A DNA stretch of 64,000 nucleotides from Acrocarpospora corrugata (GTDB lineage Bacteria; Actinomycetota; Actinomycetes; Streptosporangiales; Streptosporangiaceae): positions 33,196 to 97,195 of the forward strand of contig NZ_BLAD01000069.1 of NCBI RefSeq assembly GCF_009687845.1. The letters are read 5' to 3'. Below are positions 24,633 through 32,595 of this stretch, piece by piece. The position numbers were made by a program, and so were the translations under genes. The notes beneath the pieces were generated by a model. That model saw nothing but the letters and a program-made list of their open reading frames with translations, was not told the origin of the DNA and did not search any database. Position 1 is the first letter of the stretch. The number at the start of each line of letters is the position of its first letter.

Positions 24633-25371
24633 CGCGGCACCTTCCGCCAGGCCAGGAGGCGGGATTCGGTGAGCCGGACGACCACGTCGGTGAGGAGCCC
24701 GAGCGTGGCGTACACCACCACGACCACCATGATCGTGTCGGTCTGGAAGAGCGCCTGCGCGTTGCTGATCAGGTGGCCGAGACCTTCTTGGGCGTTGATC
24801 TGCTCGGCGACGATGAGCGCCAGCCAGCCGATGCCGAGCGAGTAGCGCAGCCCGGTCAGGACGGCGGGCATCGCGCCGGGCAGGATCACGGTGCCGATCA
24901 GCCGCGCCCGGCTCAGCCCGAACTGTTCGCCCATCTCGATCAGTCTTGGGTCGACGGAGCGTACGCCCGACATGGTGTTGAGATACATGGGCAGTGCCGT
25001 GCCGATCGTGATGATCAGGATCTTGGGTAGTTCGTCGACTCCGAACCAGAGCACGAACAGCGGCAGGGTGATCAGGAAGGGAATCGTCCGGATCATCTGG
25101 AGGGTGGCGTCGATGGCCTCCTCGACCAGCCGGGACAGCCCGACGGCGACGCCGAGCAGGAGGCCGGTGCCGAGGCCGAGGCGGCTCCGGTCACCACCCG
25201 CCGTAGCGAGACGCCGAGGTTCGAGGCCAGTTGTCCGTTCGAGGTCAGGTTCCGGAACTGCTTGGCGACCGAGAGCGGAGAGGGCAGGACATCGGTGGAC
25301 CACCAGCCGGCTGAGCCGCCGGACTGCCAAAGAATGAGGAGCAGCAGCGGCACGGCAGACCGCCGGAGCAC
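24629..25371 (-). pseudogene. ABC transporter permease (sulfonate/nitrate type), frameshifted
   Basis: The N-terminal part from about GTG 25371 reads LRRSAVPLLLLILWQSGG, then LPSPLSVAKQFRNL and LGVSLRRVVTG. After an indel near 25190 a second frame continues with GLGTGLLLGVAVGLSR, a stretch of membrane helices and the SsuC-type permease EAA region (PRLIEMGEQFGLSRARLIGTVILPGAMPAVLTGLRYSLG). The two parts together make a full-length binding-protein-dependent permease. The overlap with the ATPase start is 4 bp. Broken by one frameshift. Confidence 0.78.
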
Positions 25372-25490
25372 GCCGGGGACTCGGACCGGGAACCGCCGGC
25401 GCGGCCCGCCGGCCGCCGCGCTGAACGTGATCCGTCGTCGCTTTCGCGGGGCCGCCGTGGAGATGTTGAAGGAAGCGACGAGCGCGCCTT

Positions 25491-26159
25491 TCAGGATGGG
25501 GCCCCGTCGGCCAGGACCGGGAAACCCTTCGACTCGGCGACCTGCACGGTCGTCCCGAAGCCGGCGAGCGCGTCGACGCTGCCGCCGATGAGGGCGGTCA
25601 GGCCCTCCGCGGGCGCCAGCGGCACCGGCTCGATGTCCCGGAACGTCAGACCGGTGCTCTCCAGCTGCTTGAGCAGGAAGTACTGCGAGGTGGTGTTCGG
25701 GGTGAAGGCGACCTTCCGCCCTCGCAACTGCGCCACCGAGGTGAGGCCGGGCTTCGCGACCGTACGCTGCGGGCCGGGAGAGATTTTGAGCGTGCGCTGA
25801 CAGGAAGTTCTGCTTGGCGCCGCCGCCGGCCAGCAACGCGTTCCCGACGCCGCTGCCCCGGCTGAGGTCGGCCGCGCCCGAGTTGACGGCGGAGGTCTGC
25901 GAACCGGCGTCCGGGTAGCTCTGGAAGCTCAGCTGGTACGGCGGATTGTCCAGCCCGGCCGCTTTGAGCAGGGTCTCGTCACTGCCGATGGCGGCCGGAT
26001 AGGTGGCCACCCTCAGCGTCACGCTTGAGAGGTCCGCCGCCCCAGAGGAAGGGCCGGGGACTCCTCACCGACTGAGCCGCACGCGGCGAGTCCGACGACA
26101 AGGGCGGCCAGCATGGCAAGCCCACGGACGACCGAACGTCCGCACACGGTGCGAAGCAT
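25491..26159 (-). pseudogene. ABC transporter substrate-binding lipoprotein, frameshifted and shortened
   Basis: A lipoprotein leader starts at ATG 26159 (AAGGAG ribosome binding site) with the lipobox VGLAACGS. An indel near 26045 shifts the frame, after which TLRVATYPAAIGSDETLLKAAGLDNPPYQLSFQ and SAVNSGAADLSRGSGVGNALL follow. A further indel near 25790 shifts to AQLRGRKVAFTPNTTSQYFLLKQLESTGLTFRDIEPVPLAPAEG. This frame ends at 25491 well short of a usual 310-340-aa binding protein, and the missing C-terminus is not found before the permease. Non-functional remnant of an SsuA/TauA-type protein. Confidence 0.8.
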
Positions 26160-26196
26160 GAGAACTCCTTGAACTATACGGTCATGCCATCATCTA

Positions 26197-26217
26197 TTGA
26201 CTTAATATTCTAGTCAA
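26197..26217. promoter_or_regulatory. Inverted repeat in the divergent ABC-transporter/CGNR intergenic region
   Basis: TTGACT and AGTCAA are separated by 9 AT-rich nt in an otherwise GC-rich region. The repeat lies between the divergent ABC operon start (26159) and the CGNR-type regulator gene (26331), so it could be an operator or promoter element. Only 6-bp arms, so modest support. Confidence 0.4.
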
Positions 26218-26330
26218 CAGGTAGGAAAAATGGGTTCTGGGATAAACTTCACATGTGTGAGCCCAGATAGCCCGGTGCATGGCCCGGCAGAGTAGCCTGA
26301 GGCCATGACGACGAGTCAGGGGTAAAGATC

Positions 26331-27011
26331 ATGACGTGGCAACGAAGCACGAACAGTTCAGGCTCCCCGGAGGGCGGTACGGACCTCGCCGCAGGCCCTC
26401 GCCCGCTGCGGCGCATGCGAACCCCGGACCTCGCCGACGGGCCGGCCGGCGAGAACAAGCCCCACACCGGCGCCGGCTCGCTCTGCCTCGATTTCGTGGC
26501 TGTTCACGCAGAAGACGACGCGCTGGACTCACCGGACCTGCTCGGCGCGTGGCTCGCCGCCACCGGCCTCCCCACTCCGGCCGGTGGGCTGACGAGCGAG
26601 GACCTCCAGGCGGCCCGTCGGCTGCGAGCCTCGGTGGAGGCGGCGAGCCGCGCCCGCGTCGCCGGCGAGGACGCCGACGCCGACGACGTCCGATGCGTCA
26701 ACACCTTCGCGGGTCACCGCACGCCGGTGTTCCTGCTTCGCCCCGGCGGTCGCCAGCGCGCGCTGGTCGAAGAGGCCGACCTCCTCGGCACCCTCTCGGT
26801 GATCGCCCGCGACACCATCCAACTGCTCACCGGCGCGAACCCGACAAGGCTGCGCGAATGCGCCCGCGCCGGATGCGGCCGGCTCTTCTACGACCGTTCA
26901 CCCGCCGGGCGGCGGCGATGGTGCGCCATGAAGGGCTGCGGCGAGATGGTCGCCGCCGCCAGTTATCGGCAGCGACGCGCCGAGAAAGTGACCCCACCGA
27001 CCACCGGCTGA
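26331..27011 (+). CDS. CGNR zinc-finger-type regulator (variant CGEM motif)
   Basis: This 226-aa protein has an ABATE-like N-terminal part (SLCLDFVAVHAEDDALDSPDLLGAWLAATGL) and a C-terminal CGNR zinc finger: RECARAGCGRLFYDRSPAGRRRWCAMKGCGEMVAAASYRQRR. The four Cys (CARAGC...WCAMKGC) are intact, but the normally conserved CGNR tetrad reads CGEM. CGNR proteins are probable stress-related transcription factors. An extra Pro/Arg-rich N-terminal extension (1-45) precedes the domain. It is divergent from the broken ABC transporter. Confidence 0.85.
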   Translation: MTWQRSTNSSGSPEGGTDLAAGPRPLRRMRTPDLADGPAGENKPHTGAGSLCLDFVAVHAEDDALDSPDLLGAWLAATGLPTPAGGLTSEDLQAARRLRASVEAASRARVAGEDADADDVRCVNTFAGHRTPVFLLRPGGRQRALVEEADLLGTLSVIARDTIQLLTGANPTRLRECARAGCGRLFYDRSPAGRRRWCAMKGCGEMVAAASYRQRRAEKVTPPTTG

Positions 27012-27036
27012 GACGGCCGCCACCGTCCCGGCACCA

Positions 27037-27103
27037 CCAAGGCCACCACCACCCAAGGCCACCACCCAAGGCCACCACCCAAGGCGACCACCCAAGGCGA
27101 CCA
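27037..27103. repeat. 13-bp tandem repeat between CGNR and cupin genes
   Basis: Four tandem copies of a 13-bp unit (CCCAAGGCCACCA, last two with G for C at position 9) at 27052-27103 follow a diverged copy at 27037-27051. The array ends just before the AGAGGAG ribosome binding site of the cupin gene. It fills most of the intergenic region. Confidence 0.9.
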
Positions 27104-27115
27104 AGAGGAGCGTCC

Positions 27116-27592
27116 ATGACCACTCCAGACGATGGATTCCATCGGCGGCTGCACCACATCGTCCCCGCCGGCCTCTCCGGTCACACGGCCCAGACCGAGG
27201 GCATGCGCCGGGTGGAGGCGATCGCCGGCCGCACGGTCGGCTCGACGAACCTGTGGATGGGCCAGACCCATGTCGAGGCGGCGACGGGCTCCGCCAACCA
27301 CCACCACGGCGTCTCCGAGACCGGGATCTACGTGGTCAGCGGCCACCCGGAGTTCGTCTTCCTCGACGAGACCGAGCAGGGAGCGGTCGAGCGACGCCTG
27401 CGCACCGGCCCCGGCGACTACATCTACGTGCCTCCGTGGGTGCCTCACCGCGAGGAGAATCCCGACCCCGACGAGGAGGCGGTTGTCGTGATCGCCCGTA
27501 CCACCCAGGAAGCCATCGTGGTGAACCTGCCCGACCTGCGGTGGATCGGCCCCGTCGCCACCAGCGCCCGGCCGGACCCGCACGGTGGCTGA
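27116..27592 (+). CDS. Cupin-domain protein
   Basis: A 158-aa single-domain cupin. The metal-binding motif 1 is NHHHGVSETGIYVVSG (HHx-E) and motif 2 is PGDYIYVPPWVPHREENPD. ATG 27116 has a strong AGAGGAG ribosome binding site. The surrounding C-terminal DLRWIGPV and N-terminal HHIVPAGLSGHTAQTEGM are like small uncharacterised actinomycete cupins. It may bind a small-molecule ligand or be a dioxygenase/isomerase; the substrate is unknown. It may be cotranscribed with the CGNR gene across the 13-bp repeats. Confidence 0.85.
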   Translation: MTTPDDGFHRRLHHIVPAGLSGHTAQTEGMRRVEAIAGRTVGSTNLWMGQTHVEAATGSANHHHGVSETGIYVVSGHPEFVFLDETEQGAVERRLRTGPGDYIYVPPWVPHREENPDPDEEAVVVIARTTQEAIVVNLPDLRWIGPVATSARPDPHGG

Positions 27593-27750
27593 CACACTTA
27601 CTGACCGAGGGCTACGAACGACCTTCGGCCGCGGCGCGCATTCGACGGCTCTGACGCCATCGTGGCAGCTCGATCTCCTCCCGCGAAGGACTCGGCACCA
27701 ATCCCTTAAATATGCAAATATGTCATCAAATGACGATTAATCCGCTCTTC

Positions 27751-27778
27751 TTGTTATTTATCGGGGTGCCGCTAGAAT
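27751..27778 (+). promoter_or_regulatory. Putative promoter of the small-peptide/YcaO unit
   Basis: TTGTTA (27751-27756) and TAGAAT (27773-27778) are 16 nt apart in an AT-rich stretch. A start near 27785 leaves about 20 nt before the GTG at 27806, with AAGGGGGAG (27792-27800) as ribosome binding site. A small inverted repeat GTCAT-caa-ATGAC at 27722-27734 just upstream could be an operator. The rest of 27593-27750 shows no gene. Confidence 0.55.
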
Positions 27779-27805
27779 TAGGGGCAAATCGAAGGGGGAG
27801 TTGTC

Positions 27806-27931
27806 GTGGGAAATCACGTGGACTTTGTCTCGGCGGAGTCGCTGGACAGGCGGACGCAACGCCTGACCCGGGCCGAGCTCGAGCGACTGAATGAACTGTT
27901 GTTCATGCAGACCGACGATGGCGCGCGGTAG
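27806..27931 (+). CDS. 41-aa peptide upstream of YcaO (candidate RiPP precursor or partner)
   Basis: GTG 27806 has an excellent ribosome binding site (AAGGGGGAG, 5 nt away) and a putative promoter upstream. The frame encodes 41 residues beginning MGNHVDFVSAES, with a likely amphipathic helix (RTQRLTRAELERLNELLFMQ) and the end TDDGAR. The stop TAG overlaps the start region of the YcaO gene (ATG 27918, 14-nt overlap), so the two are probably translationally coupled. There are no Cys and only a few Ser/Thr (Ser9, Ser12, Thr17, Thr21, Thr37), so it is unlike classical azol(in)e precursors. It could be a leader-like substrate, a YcaO-modified peptide or a small regulator. No family is recognised. 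Confidence 0.6.
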   Translation: MGNHVDFVSAESLDRRTQRLTRAELERLNELLFMQTDDGAR

Positions 27932-29546
27932 ACCGCATCGGGATGATAGAGGCCCGGAATCTCGGTCGTGGGCTTGGGGGGGTGCCTCGAGCACCCATGG
28001 GCAGGGCTCTCGTGCTCGGGACTCCAGCGCTGGCAGGTCTGATGATTCGGGCTCCAATGCCGAGGGTGCCGATGCTCACCATCCTCATCCTCATCCTCAT
28101 GCGCAGGGCGTGCCGCGCCGGGTGGAGGAGGTCCGCGCGTTCTGTGAAGTGGAGCGGACGGTGCCGGTGGGCGAGGCCCGGAGGCGGGCGGAGACGGCTG
28201 TGGCCGCGCTGGGCCTGCGGGCGGAGCTCGTGGACGTCGGCGGGGGTCGCGATCCGACCGCCTGGTGGTGCGGGCTGCACGACGGAGCGGGGGACGCCTC
28301 GCCGGTCGCGTGCGGGATGGGGAAGGGGCGCCCGGAGGAGGCCCGCGTGGGCGCCCTGTTCGAGGCCCTCGAGCACCACCTCACCGGCCCGGCCGGGTTC
28401 GACCCCGCCGCCGTGGAGCATGCCCCGCCCGCCGGGATCGCCGCTGGGCCGCTGAGCGAGGACGCCTACGCGCTGCTGCTGGCCCGGATGCCCGGCCGAC
28501 GGATGGCCTGCCTGCGCTATCGCGCCCTCGGCGGGGGACGGGAGGTGCTGGTTCCGCTGTTCTTGTCCGCCCCTTGGTACGTCGAGACCGGCGCCGCGCG
28601 GCTGCGTGACCTGGCTGGGGACGACTGCGACTACGCCCATCTGATGCGCTACAGCTGCAACAGCGGCTCGGCCGCCGGGGTCACCGCCGCAGAGGCGCTG
28701 CTGCATGCTCTCAACGAGGCGATCGAGCGCGACGCACTGTCCCTGCTCCTGATACGAGCCTTCCTGGGCGACGGAGGAGGTCGGCTCAGGCTGACCGATC
28801 CCGATCCGGGCGGGGATGGAGGTCAGCCCAGGCTGATCGATCCGGGCCTGGGCAGGGGTGGAGGTCAGCCCAGGCTGACCGAGCCGGACCTGGGGGGAGG
28901 CGGGTTCCAGCTTAGGCTGGTCGACCCGGACACGCTTCCGCCCGGCCTCGCGCGGGCGTACACGACGGCGGAAGAGCTGACCGGATCATCGGTGCACCTG
29001 CTGGATATCACCAGTGGCATCGGGGTGCCGACCATGCTCGCGTACACGGCCCCCACATCGCGTCATCCGCATCGGCGCGGTGCGGGGACCTCGCTGAGCC
29101 CGGCCTACGCCGCCTGGCGCGCTCTCACCGAGCTCGTCCAGGTCACTCACGGCGAGAGCCTGCCGCCCTCCGGAGCTCCGGCGCACCGTGATCTGACCGG
29201 GCTGGCGGCGCATCCCGCGCTGCTCGCCTGCGGACGGTTCGACCTCACGGATCGCCTGCGCGAGGCGTGTGTGATCCCCTTCCCGCACACGACCAAGACG
29301 GCCGGGCGCCCGGGCGCTCAGTTGCGGAAGGTGGTCGCGATGCTGGCCGCGCGGGGGCACACGGCCTATGGCCGGACAGTGCGCGCCCTCCCCGGGGGAA
29401 TCACCGCCGTGCATGTGATCGTGCCGGCCCTGGAGCGGTTCATCCTGATCACCGACGGCAACCTTGTGGTCCCCGGTCGCAGAGGGCAGGCCGCCGCGGC
29501 CAGGCGGGCACGCGCCTTGCCCGCGCCCGGGAGAGTTTCCGAATAG
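27918..29546 (+). CDS. YcaO-domain protein
   Basis: YcaO proteins are ATP-dependent enzymes that activate peptide backbone amides (azoline, thioamide or amidine formation). The three ATP/Mg-binding motifs are seen: GMGKGRPEEARVGALFEALEHH, SGSAAGVTAAEALLHALNEAIERDALSLL and AYAAWRALTELVQ. Upstream of the domain is a His/Pro-rich stretch (AHHPHPHPHAQG) after a low-complexity N-terminus. ATG 27918 overlaps the peptide gene; ATG 27891 and GTG 28110 are alternatives, the latter giving just the conserved domain. A four-fold 14-residue repeat is inserted in the middle. No E1-like, TfuA or dehydrogenase partner is near, so the chemistry cannot be predicted. Confidence 0.85.
   Translation: MARGRPHRDDRGPESRSWAWGGASSTHGQGSRARDSSAGRSDDSGSNAEGADAHHPHPHPHAQGVPRRVEEVRAFCEVERTVPVGEARRRAETAVAALGLRAELVDVGGGRDPTAWWCGLHDGAGDASPVACGMGKGRPEEARVGALFEALEHHLTGPAGFDPAAVEHAPPAGIAAGPLSEDAYALLLARMPGRRMACLRYRALGGGREVLVPLFLSAPWYVETGAARLRDLAGDDCDYAHLMRYSCNSGSAAGVTAAEALLHALNEAIERDALSLLLIRAFLGDGGGRLRLTDPDPGGDGGQPRLIDPGLGRGGGQPRLTEPDLGGGGFQLRLVDPDTLPPGLARAYTTAEELTGSSVHLLDITSGIGVPTMLAYTAPTSRHPHRRGAGTSLSPAYAAWRALTELVQVTHGESLPPSGAPAHRDLTGLAAHPALLACGRFDLTDRLREACVIPFPHTTKTAGRPGAQLRKVVAMLAARGHTAYGRTVRALPGGITAVHVIVPALERFILITDGNLVVPGRRGQAAAARRARALPAPGRVSE
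28776..28931. repeat. 42-bp in-frame tandem repeat inside YcaO gene
   Basis: Three complete 42-bp units (28776-28817, 28818-28859, 28860-28901) and a fourth partial copy (28902-28931) encode 14-residue units such as GGQPRLTEPDLGGG. The last copy runs into the ordinary YcaO sequence LRLVDPDTLPPG, so the other copies look like amplification of that segment into a surface loop. Copy-to-copy identity is high, suggesting recent expansion. Confidence 0.9.
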
Positions 29547-29562
29547 ATGCCACCCAATTGGC

Positions 29563-29589
29563 GGCCCCTTCAATAAGGCGGCCAGTTTT
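29563..29589 (+). terminator. Rho-independent-type terminator after YcaO
   Basis: GGCCCCTT and AAGGCGGCC form an 8-bp stem with one bulged base and a CAAT loop (29563-29583), followed by TTTT at 29586-29589. It lies 17 nt beyond the YcaO stop and would isolate the NACHT gene downstream. Confidence 0.65.
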
Positions 29590-29634
29590 CCGATTTACCG
29601 ACCTTGCATTTAGAATTCTCTGCCCTGTTTTGAT

Positions 29635-31791
29635 ATGAAATATGCGCACAATGGGCTCATGTCTTCACGATATTGGCGGCAGAATCGCAAGGCCAAGGCG
29701 TCGGTGGCGCTGGGGGTTTTGCTCCTCGGCCTGTCCACCGTGTTCCTGATCGTGGCTCCGCAATTGCAGCAGGGCCTGGGAAAAACGGTCGGAACCGCCA
29801 CGTTCGTAGCGGCGGCGGGCAGCGCGATGGCGCTGGGGAACAGCCTGATCCAGTTTCTGTCCTGGTGGCGCAAGCGCGGCGCGCCCGCGCCCGCGCCGAC
29901 ATCCGCCGATATCGGCAAAGCGAAGGACATTCTCGCGGGCATGGTGACCCAGCAGTGGCGCGACGAGACGATCCTGCGCTCGCTGTGCGATCCCGAGCCC
30001 ATGCCGCTGCCCTGGCGCTCGACCGAGCGCCGCGAGCTCGTCGATCATCCCGAGATCATCGCCAAGGGCACGGTGGCCTTCCCGGGCCTGGACGTGCACA
30101 TCGCGGACATGGCGCACAACTTCCGCGCGCTCCGCTGCCGCCGGCTGGTCGTGCTGGGCGGGCCGGGCACCGGGAAGACGACCCTGGCCGTGCAGCTGGT
30201 GCTCGAACTGCTGCGGACGCGGCAGCCGGAGGAGCCCGTCCCGGTGCTGGTGTCGGCCGCGCGCTGGGACGACCGTACCTGTCCGCAGTTGCAGGACTGG
30301 CTGGCGGCGAGCCTGGCGATGGACTATCCCGCGCTGCGCGCGGAGGGGCTCGGCCCCGACATCCCGGAGACGCTGGTGGCCCGCGGCGAGGTGCTGCCCG
30401 TCATCGACGGGCTGGACGAGCTGCCCGCCCACGCCCGCGCGGACATGCTCGCCGGGCTGAACCGGTCGATGTACGACACCGACCAGCTCATCCTCACCTG
30501 CCGTACGGCGCAGTTCGCCGAGTCCGTCCGGGAGATCAGCGACGTCCTGACGGCGACGGCGGTCATCGAACCGCAGCCCATGACTCCCGCCGCGGCGGCC
30601 GACTACCTGACGGCGTGCCTGCCTCCCGTGCCCCACGCCCGCTGGCCCCGCGTCCTGGAGGCGCTGCGCGCGGGCACCGTCCCGGCCCTGTCCGAGGTCA
30701 CTTCGACATCCCTGGGGCTCTGGCTGGTTCGCGCCACCTATATCGCGCCGCGGGCGAATCCGACGCCGCTGCTGGAGCTGGGGCGCGGCAGCGCGGCCGA
30801 GCTGCACGACCATCTGTGCGACCAGCTCATCCCCGCCCTGATCAGCGCGCGCCCGCCCGCCGAGGCCCACCCCTTCCGGCCGCAGCACGCCTGGAGCGCG
30901 GAACAGGTCGGCCGCTGGCTCACGTACCTGTCCCAACAGCTCACGCGCAGCGTGGAGGACCCCCGGGACATGGCGTGGTGGCATCTGGCCCGGCACACGC
31001 CCTGCCGCCCGGTCCGGCTGTGGGCCAGCGTCGCGATCGGGGTCGTGGTCGGGCTGGCCTTCACGCTGCTGACCGGGATGCCGCTCGCCGGCGTGTGGAC
31101 CGGCCTGCTGTCCGCGCTCGTGGTCATGATCATGATTGGATCCTGGTTCACCGAGTCGCCGGGGCACGCCGACTTCCAGCTTCGCGGCAGGCTCACCGAG
31201 CTCCTCCCCGTCCTCAGGGACGGGCTGATCGTCGGAGCCCTGGGTGCGATCGTCGGCTGGCTCATGGCGAGCCCGCTGGGAGGCACGAAGGTCGGCCTGG
31301 AGGCCGCGAGGGACATCGGCCTGCTGTCCGGCGTCGGGTTCGTCGTCGTGCTCAGCCTGATCCGCTGGGTCGAGCGCCCCACCACCGCCGCGACCGCGAG
31401 ATCCCCGCGCTCGACCTGGCAGGCCGACCGGAACCTGACCGTCATCCGGATCGTCAGCGGGCTCGTGGTCGGGCTCATGGGGGGAGCCATCGGGCTGAAG
31501 GCACAGCTCAGCCCGAGCCTGGCGATCGTGGGCGGACTGCTGCTGGGACTGCTGTTCGGGCTGATGCTGGGGCGCCACCACGCCTGGCTGGCCTACACGC
31601 TGACGATCCCCCGCCTGGCCACCAGGGGGAGGATGCCGCTGCGGGCGATGGACTTCCTGGACGACGCACACCGCCTGGGCTTGCTGCGCACCGAGGGGCC
31701 GTACTACCAGTTCCGGCACATCGAGTTGCAGCACCATCTCGCGCGCGGGCGCTATGAGACGCACGGGGAGGAGCCACGGCCGCCGTCATGA
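29635..31791 (+). CDS. Membrane-anchored NACHT-type NTPase
   Basis: This 718-aa STAND NTPase has two N-terminal membrane helices (about 22-42 and 52-76) and a NACHT domain with Walker A VVLGGPGTGKTTLAVQL (175-182) and Walker B VLPVIDGLDELPAHA (258-264). The C-terminal third (about 460-660) has roughly six to eight membrane helices instead of leucine-rich or TPR repeats. NACHT proteins in bacteria include many antiphage effectors, and a membrane C-terminus could act as the effector. ATG 29635 lacks a clear ribosome binding site; ATG 29659 is an alternative. It stands alone between a terminator and a 13-bp-stem terminator. Confidence 0.88.
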   Translation: MKYAHNGLMSSRYWRQNRKAKASVALGVLLLGLSTVFLIVAPQLQQGLGKTVGTATFVAAAGSAMALGNSLIQFLSWWRKRGAPAPAPTSADIGKAKDILAGMVTQQWRDETILRSLCDPEPMPLPWRSTERRELVDHPEIIAKGTVAFPGLDVHIADMAHNFRALRCRRLVVLGGPGTGKTTLAVQLVLELLRTRQPEEPVPVLVSAARWDDRTCPQLQDWLAASLAMDYPALRAEGLGPDIPETLVARGEVLPVIDGLDELPAHARADMLAGLNRSMYDTDQLILTCRTAQFAESVREISDVLTATAVIEPQPMTPAAAADYLTACLPPVPHARWPRVLEALRAGTVPALSEVTSTSLGLWLVRATYIAPRANPTPLLELGRGSAAELHDHLCDQLIPALISARPPAEAHPFRPQHAWSAEQVGRWLTYLSQQLTRSVEDPRDMAWWHLARHTPCRPVRLWASVAIGVVVGLAFTLLTGMPLAGVWTGLLSALVVMIMIGSWFTESPGHADFQLRGRLTELLPVLRDGLIVGALGAIVGWLMASPLGGTKVGLEAARDIGLLSGVGFVVVLSLIRWVERPTTAATARSPRSTWQADRNLTVIRIVSGLVVGLMGGAIGLKAQLSPSLAIVGGLLLGLLFGLMLGRHHAWLAYTLTIPRLATRGRMPLRAMDFLDDAHRLGLLRTEGPYYQFRHIELQHHLARGRYETHGEEPRPPS

Positions 31792-31811
31792 GATCAGCCT
31801 GAAAGCAGTTG

Positions 31812-31850
31812 GAGCGGCTGACGCTTTCCCGCTGCCGGCGTCAGCCGCTC
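31812..31850. terminator. Strong bidirectional terminator hairpin
   Basis: A perfect 13-bp stem (GAGCGGCTGACGC, 31812-31824; complement 31838-31850) with a 13-nt loop lies between the convergent NACHT gene and the metallopeptidase-like remnant. Its position fits termination for both directions. Confidence 0.85.
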
Positions 31851-31864
31851 GGACTATCCGGAAA

Positions 31865-32595
31865 CTAGGCGACCTTCGCCGAAGCCGCCGTCCAGGTGTT
31901 GCAGGCGCCGGGCTTGCTGGCCTGGTAGCCCTTCTTGGTCCAGTACAGGCGGTTGGCGGGTTTGCCGTTCCACTTGAACCTGGAGTACTCGCGTGGCTCC
32001 ATGCCGGCGATCAGCGGCGTGAAGTCCTTGATTTTCCGTCCCAGGCTTTTGGCGGAGACTCCGGCCAGGCAGTCGGCCTGCAGGTAGAAGCGGCGCGTCT
32101 GCTCCTCCGTGTCGTTGCCGGTTCTGTCGTTGGGCAGTGCCCACCAGGCTTGGCCGATGCCCGTCTGGCCCTGGACGAGGCCGCTCCACGCCCGCGTGAC
32201 AGCCGCGAACGCCTTCAGGTCGGTCTTGGACTTGATCCAGTCGGCGGCCAGCCGTACTTCGATGGTCCGGCCGCAGATCTCGGCGAAGGAGCCGGCGATC
32301 TCCTCTCCGGTGGCACAGGACTCCTTGTCCGTTTTGAACTTGACCGCCACTGGCTGGAAGTCGTCGATCGTGCCCTTCCAGGCCGAATTCAGGCAGGAGA
32401 TGAGCTTCTTGACGTATTTCTCGGCCGAGGACTTGGTGGGTTCTTGACGGCGTCGCACCGGACCTTGGGTAGCACGCCCTTCTTGTAGAGCTTGTTGTGG
32501 GTCAGTTCGGGCGCGCCTTTGACGGGAGAGGCGTGGGCCGCGCCGGAGACCAGGACGAGGCCTGCCACAGCGGTGCCCAGTAATCGCGTGATCAT
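31865..32595 (-). pseudogene. Secreted neutral-zinc-metallopeptidase-like protein, frameshifted, HExxH lost
   Basis: ATG 32595 begins a signal peptide (LLGTAVAGLVLVSGAAHAS). A one-base deletion near 32440 shifts the frame; afterwards the sequence is like the YpfJ-type neutral zinc metallopeptidase family, with KYVKKLISCLNSAWKG, C..G.....EICGRTIEV and RRFYLQADCLAGVSA. Where active members have AHEYGHHVQ this one has TRAWSGLVQ, so the zinc ligands are missing. The frameshift could be a sequence error, but even a repaired protein would be catalytically dead. It may be a decayed gene or a repurposed binding protein. Confidence 0.72.

Noticed and set aside
27037..27103. 13-bp repeats as a possible CRISPR array
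   Set aside because: Units are directly adjacent with no spacers and are much shorter than CRISPR repeats; there are no cas genes.
27891..27917. ATG 27891 as the YcaO start
   Set aside because: It lies within the small peptide frame with no ribosome binding site; ATG 27918 or GTG 28110 are more plausible.
29665..31764. Long antisense and out-of-frame ORFs across the NACHT gene
   Set aside because: Composition is His/Gln/Arg/Gly biased with no motif; the plus-strand frame has Walker motifs and membrane helices.
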